Below are positions 1 through 5,285 of a stretch of DNA of 5,285 nt, piece by piece. The DNA is from Armatimonadota bacterium (lineage in GTDB: Bacteria; Armatimonadota; Hebobacteria; CAIYQO01), in assembly GCA_022708765.1 (NCBI GenBank), contig JAKIYB010000200.1, forward strand, positions 259 to 5,543, in the 5' to 3' direction. Numbering within the stretch: position 1 is the stretch's first letter; the number at the start of each line of letters is the position of its first letter. The notes under the pieces were generated by a model. It ran no database searches. It was not told the origin of the DNA and saw only the letters and a list, made by a program, of their open reading frames with translations. Position numbers and translations under genes: made by a program.

Positions 1-2404
1 CCAGCCACACGCCGTTGCCGACCGTCCAGCCAACCGGTGCCTGTTCGAAGGTTTCCTGTACGCGGTTCGACACCACCGTCAGGCGGGCGGCGGGCAGCAC
101 GGGCTGTGTCACGGTGAAACCGATCATTTCCGCCGGCAGCGGCGCGGCGTCGCGGTAGGCGAAGATCATCTGCTCGCTTTCGACGATCGGGTCGTCGCCG
201 TCTTCGCCGTCGGGATCCAGCGCTTGGACGGCAAGCAGCAGGTAGGTGCCGCGGCGCTCAAAGACCAGCCGCGTCTTCTCCGTAATGGTGAAGGTGTAAT
301 CGCCAACCGTCGCATCCTTGCGCTGCAGCGTCACCCGGCCGGTCTTCTCGTTCGCCCCTTTGGTCAACCGCAGGCGATATCCGGCCGTCGCGTCGTAATT
401 CGAGGAGAGATGGATGGTCTGTCCATCAAGCACCGCCGCGGAGACCGGCAGCGTTGCCATGAACGCATGGTAATGCGCGCCCTTATTCCAGTAGAGGCCC
501 GGCACGTCGGTATACAGCGGGCCAGAGGGGCCCGGATCGGACAACGCGCGCGGGTTCGTCTCGCTGGGCAGGCGGATCATCTTGCCGTGGTTCACCGCCG
601 GGTACCAGTCGGATTCCGGCGCCGACCAGGTTGCCATCCAGCCGTTTTTCTCAAAGCCGCTATGCACCTTCACGGCATGGAACTGCTTTTCGAGGTGGGT
701 GACGCGGAACGGCGCAAAGGCGGCGCTGTTCTTCGCCACTTCCACGCCGCAACGGCCGGCGGTGTGCCGGGGGTCGTAGGCATCCATCACCAGCTTATTG
801 TTGCTGTAGCACGCCACGTAGGGGCCGTCGCCCACGACGCGCAGCGGCGTCCACTCGCCGAGTTTTATCATAGTGGCGGAGGTGGCAATAGGCGGTTTCA
901 ACTCGTAGCGTACGACCGGATGCAGTTTCTGGCCTCTCGGACCGATGACCCAGGCATAGCCGGAGCCTTCCGGCGACATATGAAAGTAGACGGTGGCGCC
1001 GGTGTTCTGCAACAGCGCCACCTGGGTGTTCGCCTCATACTGGTCCCAATCGGTAAGCCCGCTGAGCAGGCGGCCGCCGGTGCGAGTAGTGGCGACACGG
1101 TCCTTAATGGTCCAGGTGCCGGTACGCTCCTGTGCGTATGGCGAGGTGAAGATGTCATCCAGCGCGATCCAGTCGCCCACCTTCACGTCGTCGAAGTAGA
1201 CTACGCTGTTGCCGCGCATCGCTTCGGCGGCGTCGTTCGTGACCCTGCCCGTCTCCTCGTCAGTGGTGACATACATGGTGGCGGTGGCGTCATCCAGCTT
1301 GGGGCGTTTCGGACTGAGCACGCCGTTGGCATAGAGGCCGATGCGGCCTTCCGCCACGCCGGGATTGGGCGCTTCCAGCAACAGTTTGCCGTCTACCAGT
1401 ACCTGCGCCTTCTCCCAGCCCAGATTGATCCGCATCCGGTACCACTGAGTAGGGGCGAAGCCGCGCGGAGCGGACGCCAGCGTGCGCGGCGTGCCGTTAA
1501 TCACGGCGATCAGCTCCGCCCGCGGACCGGCGATATTCCCCTGCGACGACTGCCAGCGGAAGAGGAGATAGTTCCGATTATCCTGATAGCCGGCGATCAG
1601 CCCCACCGTGCTCTCGTATTCCGGCTTCACCGAAGCTTCCACGAAGTAACGGTCCCAGGTCGGGTAGATGGAGTTGGGCTCCGGCACCACCCAGGACGGC
1701 CCCACGCCGCGATACATAAACCAGAAACCATTGGCGACGAATTGCGAATTCGGCTTGCCGGTGCCTGGATCAACAAAATAGCTGTGCTGCCAGGGATTGA
1801 TGACGCCGTCGGTATTGGCGGGATCGGCGAACGGTTCGTCCTTGCGGTAAAAACCCACCTTCCAGATCTGATCCTCGCGCGTACCGGAGATGGATTGCAG
1901 CAACGCGCCTTCCGGCCGCATGAAGTCATCGCCGAACGAGCGCCGTTCCACCGGGCGGTAACGCGCTTCCTTCACCGTGAATTCCGCTCGGTCGGCGCTG
2001 AAGGCGATGCCGTCGCCGGTGAGCGTCGCCGGCGCGGCGAAGAGCAGTCGGTGGTCCTGCAGCAGCGCTACCACGCCTTCACGCCGCTTGAGCGTGAAGT
2101 GATAGGTATCCTTCGATGCGGGCGGGCGCAGCGCGGCGGTGGCGATGGGCAGTACCTTCCGGTTCGCGACACGCAGCCAGCTTGCCTGCCCTTTTTCGAG
2201 CTTCAACTGGTAGCCGCCGGTCGTGGATGTTTCCACGTCAAGCAGCAGCGCTCCGCCGGCCGCCGCCGTCGCTGCCCACTCGATGTCATACCGCGCGTCC
2301 AGCGGTTCGCCGCTCAGCGTGTCCGGCAGGTCGAGAATCTCCACCGCCGCGTTCGCGCCCAACAGCAACCCCACCGTGCAAAGCCACATCATCATCCAGC
2401 GCAT
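1..2404 (-). CDS. Large secreted multi-domain LamG/DUF1080-like protein, 3' end cut by window
   Basis: I translated this frame by hand: it is open without a stop from ATG 2404 to base 1, giving at least 801 residues with the C-terminus missing. Residues 1-20 form a signal peptide (one Arg, a hydrophobic core, then an Ala-Asn-Ala cleavage site). Several beta-sandwich, concanavalin/LamG-like units follow. Residues about 21-155 form an N-terminal sandwich. Residues about 156-411 start at D159-D160-F161, include D338-G339-K340 and G353-R-I-G-L, and end with Y403-F-D-D-V-K-V. Residues about 414-580 form a second such unit. Residues about 585-783 resemble the N-terminal unit, and a new unit starts at T785-F-E and runs off the edge. 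Such domains usually bind or cleave glycans outside the cytoplasm (DUF1080, the 3-keto-disaccharide hydrolase family). I see no certain catalytic residues, so a binding, structural or enzymatic role stays open. Start 2404 is preferred for its GGAG site and signal peptide. In-frame ATG 2434 and GTG 2437 are alternatives. Confidence 0.88.
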   Translation of the reverse strand, partial: MRWMMMWLCTVGLLLGANAAVEILDLPDTLSGEPLDARYDIEWAATAAAGGALLLDVETSTTGGYQLKLEKGQASWLRVANRKVLPIATAALRPPASKDTYHFTLKRREGVVALLQDHRLLFAAPATLTGDGIAFSADRAEFTVKEARYRPVERRSFGDDFMRPEGALLQSISGTREDQIWKVGFYRKDEPFADPANTDGVINPWQHSYFVDPGTGKPNSQFVANGFWFMYRGVGPSWVVPEPNSIYPTWDRYFVEASVKPEYESTVGLIAGYQDNRNYLLFRWQSSQGNIAGPRAELIAVINGTPRTLASAPRGFAPTQWYRMRINLGWEKAQVLVDGKLLLEAPNPGVAEGRIGLYANGVLSPKRPKLDDATATMYVTTDEETGRVTNDAAEAMRGNSVVYFDDVKVGDWIALDDIFTSPYAQERTGTWTIKDRVATTRTGGRLLSGLTDWDQYEANTQVALLQNTGATVYFHMSPEGSGYAWVIGPRGQKLHPVVRYELKPPIATSATMIKLGEWTPLRVVGDGPYVACYSNNKLVMDAYDPRHTAGRCGVEVAKNSAAFAPFRVTHLEKQFHAVKVHSGFEKNGWMATWSAPESDWYPAVNHGKMIRLPSETNPRALSDPGPSGPLYTDVPGLYWNKGAHYHAFMATLPVSAAVLDGQTIHLSSNYDATAGYRLRLTKGANEKTGRVTLQRKDATVGDYTFTITEKTRLVFERRGTYLLLAVQALDPDGEDGDDPIVESEQMIFAYRDAAPLPAEMIGFTVTQPVLPAARLTVVSNRVQETFEQAPVGWTVGNGVWL

Positions 2405-2411
2405 TACATTA

Positions 2412-2415
2412 CTCC
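2412..2415 (-). promoter_or_regulatory. Ribosome binding site GGAG deciding start 2404
   Basis: Read on the minus strand, GGAG lies 7 bases before ATG 2404 (GGAGTAATGTAATG). The ATG inside the spacer is followed directly by TAA and cannot be a start. The alternative in-frame ATG at 2434 has only a weak GAG-type site upstream and would add ten polar residues before the signal peptide. This supports 2404. Confidence 0.6.
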
Positions 2416-2433
2416 ATTCCACCCGATGATCCA

Positions 2434-2544
2434 TCACTCAAACAGGTCCGGCTGTTGGCTTACCCGATCCGCTGCGTCCCTGGAGAGGGACGCCTGGCCG
2501 CAAGGCCTCGCAGGGGGTACTTCAGTGCCCGGGTCCCTAACCAT
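2434..2544 (-). CDS. Possible small ORF (36 aa) with strong ribosome binding site
   Basis: On the minus strand a GGAGG (2555-2551) stands 6 bases before ATG 2544. The frame runs 36 codons to TGA 2436-2434. The predicted peptide begins MVRDPGTEVPPARPCG and ends QQPDLFE. It has no membrane segment and no family I recognise. The stop overlaps, as TGATG, an in-frame upstream ATG (2434) of the large secreted gene, so it could be a leader ORF or a coupling device. Against it: the coding part lies across the hairpin cluster, and its Pro/Arg/Gly-rich composition is what GC-rich non-coding sequence would give. The ribosome binding site and overlap are seen directly. That it is translated is inference. 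Confidence 0.25.
   Translation of the reverse strand: MVRDPGTEVPPARPCGQASLSRDAADRVSQQPDLFE
2474..2493. repeat. Perfect inverted repeat, 7-bp stem with 6-base loop
   Basis: GCGTCCC (2474-2480) and GGGACGC (2487-2493) are perfect inverted complements around the loop TGGAGA. No T-run follows on either strand, so it is not a typical intrinsic terminator. It is the first of three hairpins within 57 bases and lies 70 bases upstream of the start of the large secreted gene. The GGGAC arm can also pair with GTCCC at 2533-2537. Confidence 0.6.
2496..2530 (+). other. Two further hairpins, one with a GCAA (GNRA) tetraloop
   Basis: Read as plus-strand RNA, GGCC-GCAA-GGCC (2496-2507) gives a 4-bp stem closed by a GNRA tetraloop. 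GGGTAC-TTCA-GTGCCC (2515-2530) gives a 6-bp stem with one U-G wobble. On the minus strand the same positions give a TTGC loop and a C-A mismatch, so the fold is better on the plus strand. This hints at an RNA or mobile repeat oriented opposite to the genes, but such short stems may be chance in GC-rich DNA. Confidence 0.35.
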
Positions 2545-2618
2545 GTGATTCCTCCATCTCTATACGCGTACGCCCGCGCATCCCGTTACCCGGCTGCCGA
2601 ACCATCGCGAGTGGGTAT

Positions 2619-3212
2619 TCACTTCTCCAGCGCGTTCGCCGTTGCCTTGTAAATACCCGCCGGCTGGAAACCGGGGTCGTTGGTGAGCACGACCTGGTCC
2701 AGTAAGGTGCCGCTTTCGCGAGAGCCGAAGGTGATGGCGACAGTGCCCTTTTTCAGGATGAGCGGGCGTGGGCGGCTCTTGTTATCGCCGGTGTCGGACA
2801 GGCACACCCAGTGCATGATGTTGTAGGTGCCATCGCCGCCGATAATCCACTCGCCGGAGTCATACCCCTGTATCTTCACGAAGAAGGAGTTGCCGCACCC
2901 GGTGGTCCAAAAAGTGCGCGCCCACAGGTAATAGCGGCCGTCGGCGGGCACTTTCACCTTGTAGACGATATCCTCACGGATCACCTTCTCGCCCGGATCG
3001 AGCTTCGGCACCGCAAGCACCTTGTTGCCGGACACCTTGCCTGATGGGTCTTCCACCTTCTTCTTCACGGAGAAGACCTTGCCGGGCAGCTTCGCCACGT
3101 CTTCGCCTTCCCAGATAATTTTCTTGTAGGGCACCGCCCACAACAGGCCCGCGCACAGCGCCAGCAGCGCCGTCGCCAACCCGATCGTCATCACCATTAC
3201 TCGACTTCGCAT
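2619..3212 (-). CDS. Small secreted beta-sandwich (carbohydrate-binding-module-like) protein, 197 aa
   Basis: Residues 1-27 form an export signal: R2 and R4, then a hydrophobic stretch about 6-26. Cleavage is probably near W25-A26; C20 lacks a proper lipobox. The mature part of about 170 residues looks like a CBM6/CBM35-type galactose-binding sandwich. It opens with W34-E-G-E-D, has the strand pair Y84-K-V-K-V-P-A-D-G-R-Y-Y-L-W-A (84-98), an aromatic and polar core (F101, W102, W122, W135), and ends with L171-D-Q-V-V-L-T-N-D-P-G-F-Q-P-A-G (171-186). From memory, closing strands of this type are common in small secreted proteins of planctomycete-like bacteria. It probably binds a sugar or polysaccharide on the cell surface. 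No catalytic motif is seen. It starts 12 bases after the ligase-like gene, which suggests joint expression. The fold is inferred from the strand pattern, and the ligand is unknown. Confidence 0.85.
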   Translation of the reverse strand: MRSRVMVMTIGLATALLALCAGLLWAVPYKKIIWEGEDVAKLPGKVFSVKKKVEDPSGKVSGNKVLAVPKLDPGEKVIREDIVYKVKVPADGRYYLWARTFWTTGCGNSFFVKIQGYDSGEWIIGGDGTYNIMHWVCLSDTGDNKSRPRPLILKKGTVAITFGSRESGTLLDQVVLTNDPGFQPAGIYKATANALEK

Positions 3213-3220
3213 TGGGATCG

Positions 3221-3226
3221 CCTCCT
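3221..3226 (-). promoter_or_regulatory. Perfect AGGAGG ribosome binding site overlapping the upstream stop codon
   Basis: On the minus strand the stop TAG (3227-3225) of the ligase-like gene shares its last two bases with AGGAGG (3226-3221), which lies 8 bases before ATG 3212. Ribosomes ending the upstream gene stop directly on this site, a layout that favours translational coupling. It fixes the start of the 197-residue protein. Confidence 0.85.
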
Positions 3227-4757
3227 ATTCCTTTTTGTTTATACGCGCGGCGGGCGATGGAGTTGCGCCGACCGCGATGGCCGCCAGCAGCGCCGCAATC
3301 ATCGTGGCCGTGCCGCGCACCCAGGGATTCGTTACGAAAAAGACCAGCAGCAGCGCCGCCAGCGCGCCGAACAACGCCGCCGCCCACGGGTCGCCGGGGT
3401 TCTCACGTCGTCGTCGCGCCAATCCATAGTATAAGCCGAACAGCGCCAGCCATGCCGCCAGCCCCAGCAGGCCAGTGTTCACCAGCGCCACCAGGTAGCC
3501 GTTTTGCGTGTCCGGCTCCAGCCGCTGTATCGCCACCGGACTGAGCACATCGTACGCCTGCCCGATGCGCGCCTGATACTGCCCGTTGCCGGCGCCCAGC
3601 ACCGGATTGCCGCGGAAGATGTTCAGCGCGGCGTATTGCTCGCCCCAGAATTTTTTCAAATGCGCCGCGCCCTCGTACAGCCGCGCCGCTTCCGCCGCGC
3701 GCACGGTGGGCCGGTATGGCTCCACCAGCACCTCGCCGCGCTGCAAGCCGCCGACGGCGAGCACGAAGACGCCGTAGGCTACCGCGCCCACCAGCACGGC
3801 CCGCCCGGCGCGCGGGCCCAGCGCGATGCCGGTCGCCAATAATCCCAGCAGGATCGCCGGCACCGCCAGCCCCGCCAACACCGTCACCGCCGCCCCCGCG
3901 AAAAGCAGCGCCATCCACAAGCGTACCCAACGCCGGCGGTCGGTAAGCCACACCACCAGCGCAAAGGGCAGCGCGAGCGCCAGAAATGCCGCATAGGCCA
4001 TGCGGCTGGGATAGAATCCGTGGTCGCCCCAGTGACCGAAAGTGGAACAGACGTGCTGCGGCGTTTCCACCGTGACATACGCCAGTGCCGGGTTGCATGG
4101 AGTGAATGCCCCGTCTATCCACACGCCCATCTGGACAGGACCATCGTACGCTTTTGCCTCGTCTTCGGTCATCCGCTCGGTGTTGTCGGCGAAGACGGCG
4201 CGCTTCGCCGGGTCCGGCTGATAGTGCGACGGCAGCAGCGCGCGCTGTACCACCGCCAGCCCCACCGCCAGTGAAGTCGTCGCCAGCAGCGCGAAAATCG
4301 CGATGCGCAGTCGCCCCGGCTCGCGGAAGACGGCGCGATACACCGTCACCGCGATCAACAGGTAGAGCACTACCTGCGCCGTCTCCATCGCCCAGCCTTT
4401 CACCGCCGCCTTTCCGATTTCGGCGCCGAATCGCGCGAGGGCGATCACCTCGTCATTCGCTCCCGGTCCGATCGGCGCGAAGAGCGCGAACAGGCTCAAC
4501 CCGCCGGCGGCAAAGAGCAGCCAGTGCGCGAAGGGAGGCAGGCTGTCGGAATCGCGCGTGCGCAGCCAGCGGATGGCCCACACCAGCGCCGCCAGCAGTA
4601 AAAACGGCTCGCTGGGGTGCAGCGGGATGCCCTTCACGGGGATGGTGAGTTGCGTGGGCGCCAGCGCCAGCGCGATGACGGCGAGGACGAAGAGCGGTGT
4701 GCCCAGCGGATCGGCAGCGCGCGGGGTTGTGGCCAGCGCGGTCATCGGTTCCACCAT
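3225..4757 (-). CDS. O-antigen ligase/polymerase-like (Wzy/WaaL superfamily) integral membrane protein
   Basis: The 510-residue protein has about 12 hydrophobic segments (roughly 20-40, 50-65, 76-94, 126-143, 151-171, 252-271, 281-295, 296-313, 319-336, 419-446, 458-476, 484-497). It has two large loops, about 172-250 and 338-418, as expected for the O-antigen ligase superfamily, which joins or polymerises lipid-linked glycans on the outer face of the inner membrane. The block N384-P-V-L-G-A-G-N-G-Q-Y followed by Q418-N-G-Y-L-V-A-L-V-N-T-G-L-L-G-L matches the Wzy_C outline (GxGxxxF, then HNxxLxxxxxxGLxGL), but Gln418 stands where the usual His is. The first loop carries two Cys (221, 237). 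Start: ATG 4757 has a GGGAGGGG upstream and overlaps the preceding gene by 16 bases. ATG 4745 (residue 5) would give a 4-base ATGA overlap. The superfamily call is fairly secure; whether it is ligase, polymerase or inactive is not. Confidence 0.82.
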   Translation of the reverse strand: MVEPMTALATTPRAADPLGTPLFVLAVIALALAPTQLTIPVKGIPLHPSEPFLLLAALVWAIRWLRTRDSDSLPPFAHWLLFAAGGLSLFALFAPIGPGANDEVIALARFGAEIGKAAVKGWAMETAQVVLYLLIAVTVYRAVFREPGRLRIAIFALLATTSLAVGLAVVQRALLPSHYQPDPAKRAVFADNTERMTEDEAKAYDGPVQMGVWIDGAFTPCNPALAYVTVETPQHVCSTFGHWGDHGFYPSRMAYAAFLALALPFALVVWLTDRRRWVRLWMALLFAGAAVTVLAGLAVPAILLGLLATGIALGPRAGRAVLVGAVAYGVFVLAVGGLQRGEVLVEPYRPTVRAAEAARLYEGAAHLKKFWGEQYAALNIFRGNPVLGAGNGQYQARIGQAYDVLSPVAIQRLEPDTQNGYLVALVNTGLLGLAAWLALFGLYYGLARRRRENPGDPWAAALFGALAALLLVFFVTNPWVRGTATMIAALLAAIAVGATPSPAARINKKE

Positions 4758-5285
4758 AGCAGCGCCCCTCCCAGGATAATGGCCGTCAGCAGCGGCAGCA
4801 GCGCGAGCCCGCCCCGCCGGCGAATGCCGACGCTGCCCACCCAGAACGCCGCCGGATAGAGCGCGAGGCCCGCCAGCAGCTCCTGGAACTGATACATTTC
4901 AATCTGATAGCCGGGCAGCCCGGCGATTTTTCGCGTGAGGATGAGGAAGAAAAGGGTGCCGATGACCGCCAGCCCCAGCCCGGCGGCCAGCGCCGCCGCG
5001 CCCAGCCGAGACGCATCGCGCAGTCCGCCGCGCGCCAGCACCCCCCAGATCGCCAGCACCACGGCCGCCCCCGGTACGATGAACGCCAGCAGCGGCACGT
5101 AGGCGCCCTGTGGCGTCATCCAGAATTTCGTCATCGCCGTCAGCCCGCAGGCCAGCGCCAGCGCCGTGCCGCAGACCGCCCCGGCGAAGGCGCCGCGCCG
5201 CCAGCCCGGCACCATGGCCATAATGAAGGCGACCAGCGCCAGCGCCGCGAACGGCAGCCGCACATATAGCGCCGGCTGTACAGGG
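4742..5285 (-). CDS. C-terminal part of a polytopic membrane protein, 5' end beyond window
   Basis: The frame is open from the right window edge to TGA 4744-4742, giving about 181 residues. A GTG exists at 5263, but the codons upstream of it (reading P-V-Q-P-A-L-Y) continue without a stop. They lead straight into the first hydrophobic segment, so the gene most likely begins outside the window. Counted from 5263, about six membrane spans are visible: 5-20, 25-44, 56-77, 87-109, 129-147 and 152-171. They are Ala/Leu/Gly-rich, with short Arg-containing turns (W21-R-R-G, R148-R-R-G). I recognise no family motif. Its 4- to 16-base overlap with the ligase-like gene implies a shared operon and possibly a joint role in glycan polymerisation or export. 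It could be a second Wzy-like protein or an unrelated multi-span protein. Confidence 0.75.
   Translation of the reverse strand, partial: PVQPALYVRLPFAALALVAFIMAMVPGWRRGAFAGAVCGTALALACGLTAMTKFWMTPQGAYVPLLAFIVPGAAVVLAIWGVLARGGLRDASRLGAAALAAGLGLAVIGTLFFLILTRKIAGLPGYQIEMYQFQELLAGLALYPAAFWVGSVGIRRRGGLALLPLLTAIILGGALLWWNR

Larger units (their letters stand above)
2405..2618. other. 214-base intergenic region upstream of the large secreted gene
   Basis: This is the only sizeable non-coding gap in the window. It holds a hairpin cluster (2474-2530), a possible 36-codon ORF on the minus strand (2544-2434), and a GGAGG at 2555-2551. No T-rich intrinsic terminator follows the stop of the 197-residue gene. 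No convincing -35/-10 pair for the downstream gene is visible. The large gene may therefore be read through from the operon upstream, or may have a promoter type I cannot recognise. The 8-base palindrome TACGCGTA at 2563-2570 may be chance. Confidence 0.6.

Noticed and set aside
1627..1929. A 100-codon minus-strand open frame
   Set aside because: It lies inside the large secreted gene in another frame and has the Arg/Ser/Pro-rich composition of a shadow frame.
2474..2493. Intrinsic terminator for the operon
   Set aside because: The stem is good, but no T-run follows on either strand and the loop lies more than 120 bases after the stop of the 197-residue gene.
224..2548. A 774-codon open frame on the plus strand
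   Set aside because: It shares codon boundaries with the minus-strand secreted gene, so it stays open only because that gene avoids TTA, CTA and TCA codons, which are rare in GC-rich genomes. Its product is Arg/His/Gly-rich with no domain, while the minus frame has a signal peptide, a ribosome binding site and LamG-like units.
2557..2568. TATAGA on the minus strand as a -10 promoter box
   Set aside because: No -35-like hexamer lies about 17 bases upstream, and transcription from it would begin at or within the GGAGG site, leaving no usable leader.
3207..3230. Lipoprotein signal in the 197-residue protein (Cys20)
   Set aside because: The residues before Cys20 are L-L-A-L, which does not fit the lipobox rule of a small residue directly before Cys.
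3403..4122. A 239-codon minus-strand open frame within the ligase-like gene
   Set aside because: Gly/Arg/Ala-rich shadow of the membrane protein frame. No hydrophobic segments or family motifs, and the overlapping frame is clearly the real one.
4106..4648. A 180-codon plus-strand open frame
   Set aside because: Arg/Pro/Ser-rich antisense shadow of the ligase-like gene without ribosome binding site support.

Overview
This is a GC-rich bacterial window in which all credible genes lie on the minus strand. They read right to left: the C-terminal part of a polytopic membrane protein (cut by the right edge), an O-antigen ligase/polymerase-like membrane protein, a small secreted beta-sandwich protein, and a very large secreted multi-domain protein (cut by the left edge). 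I see no tRNA, rRNA, CRISPR array, transposase or phage gene.

Region by region. From 5285 to 4742 is a protein with about six membrane spans whose frame is open to the window end. It overlaps the next gene, 4757-3225, a 510-residue protein with about 12 membrane spans and the outline of the Wzy/WaaL O-antigen ligase superfamily. Twelve bases after that stop is the start of a 197-residue secreted protein (3212-2619). The stop codon of the ligase-like gene merges into a perfect AGGAGG ribosome binding site for the small protein, so these three genes look like one translationally coupled operon. A 214-base gap (2618-2405) follows. It holds a cluster of three hairpins and a possible 36-codon ORF with a strong ribosome binding site. 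The last gene runs from 2404 to the left edge (at least 801 residues). It has a signal peptide followed by several concanavalin/LamG-like (DUF1080-type) sandwich domains in series.

How the parts may fit together (inference): the two membrane proteins would handle polymerisation, ligation or export of an envelope or exopolysaccharide. The two secreted proteins would bind or act on carbohydrate outside the cytoplasm. The domain style (long secreted LamG/DUF1080-like tandems, and a small sandwich protein ending in a 'LDQVVLTNDPGFQPAG' signature) resembles proteins of Planctomycetota, Lentisphaerota, Armatimonadota, Hydrogenedentota and similar environmental phyla. I cannot choose among these from the sequence. 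Clear Shine-Dalgarno sites are used throughout.

The most interesting points are the ligase-like protein without the usual catalytic histidine, its tight coupling to a secreted lectin-like protein, the structured gap with possible alternative pairings and a small coupled ORF, and the internally repeated giant secreted protein.
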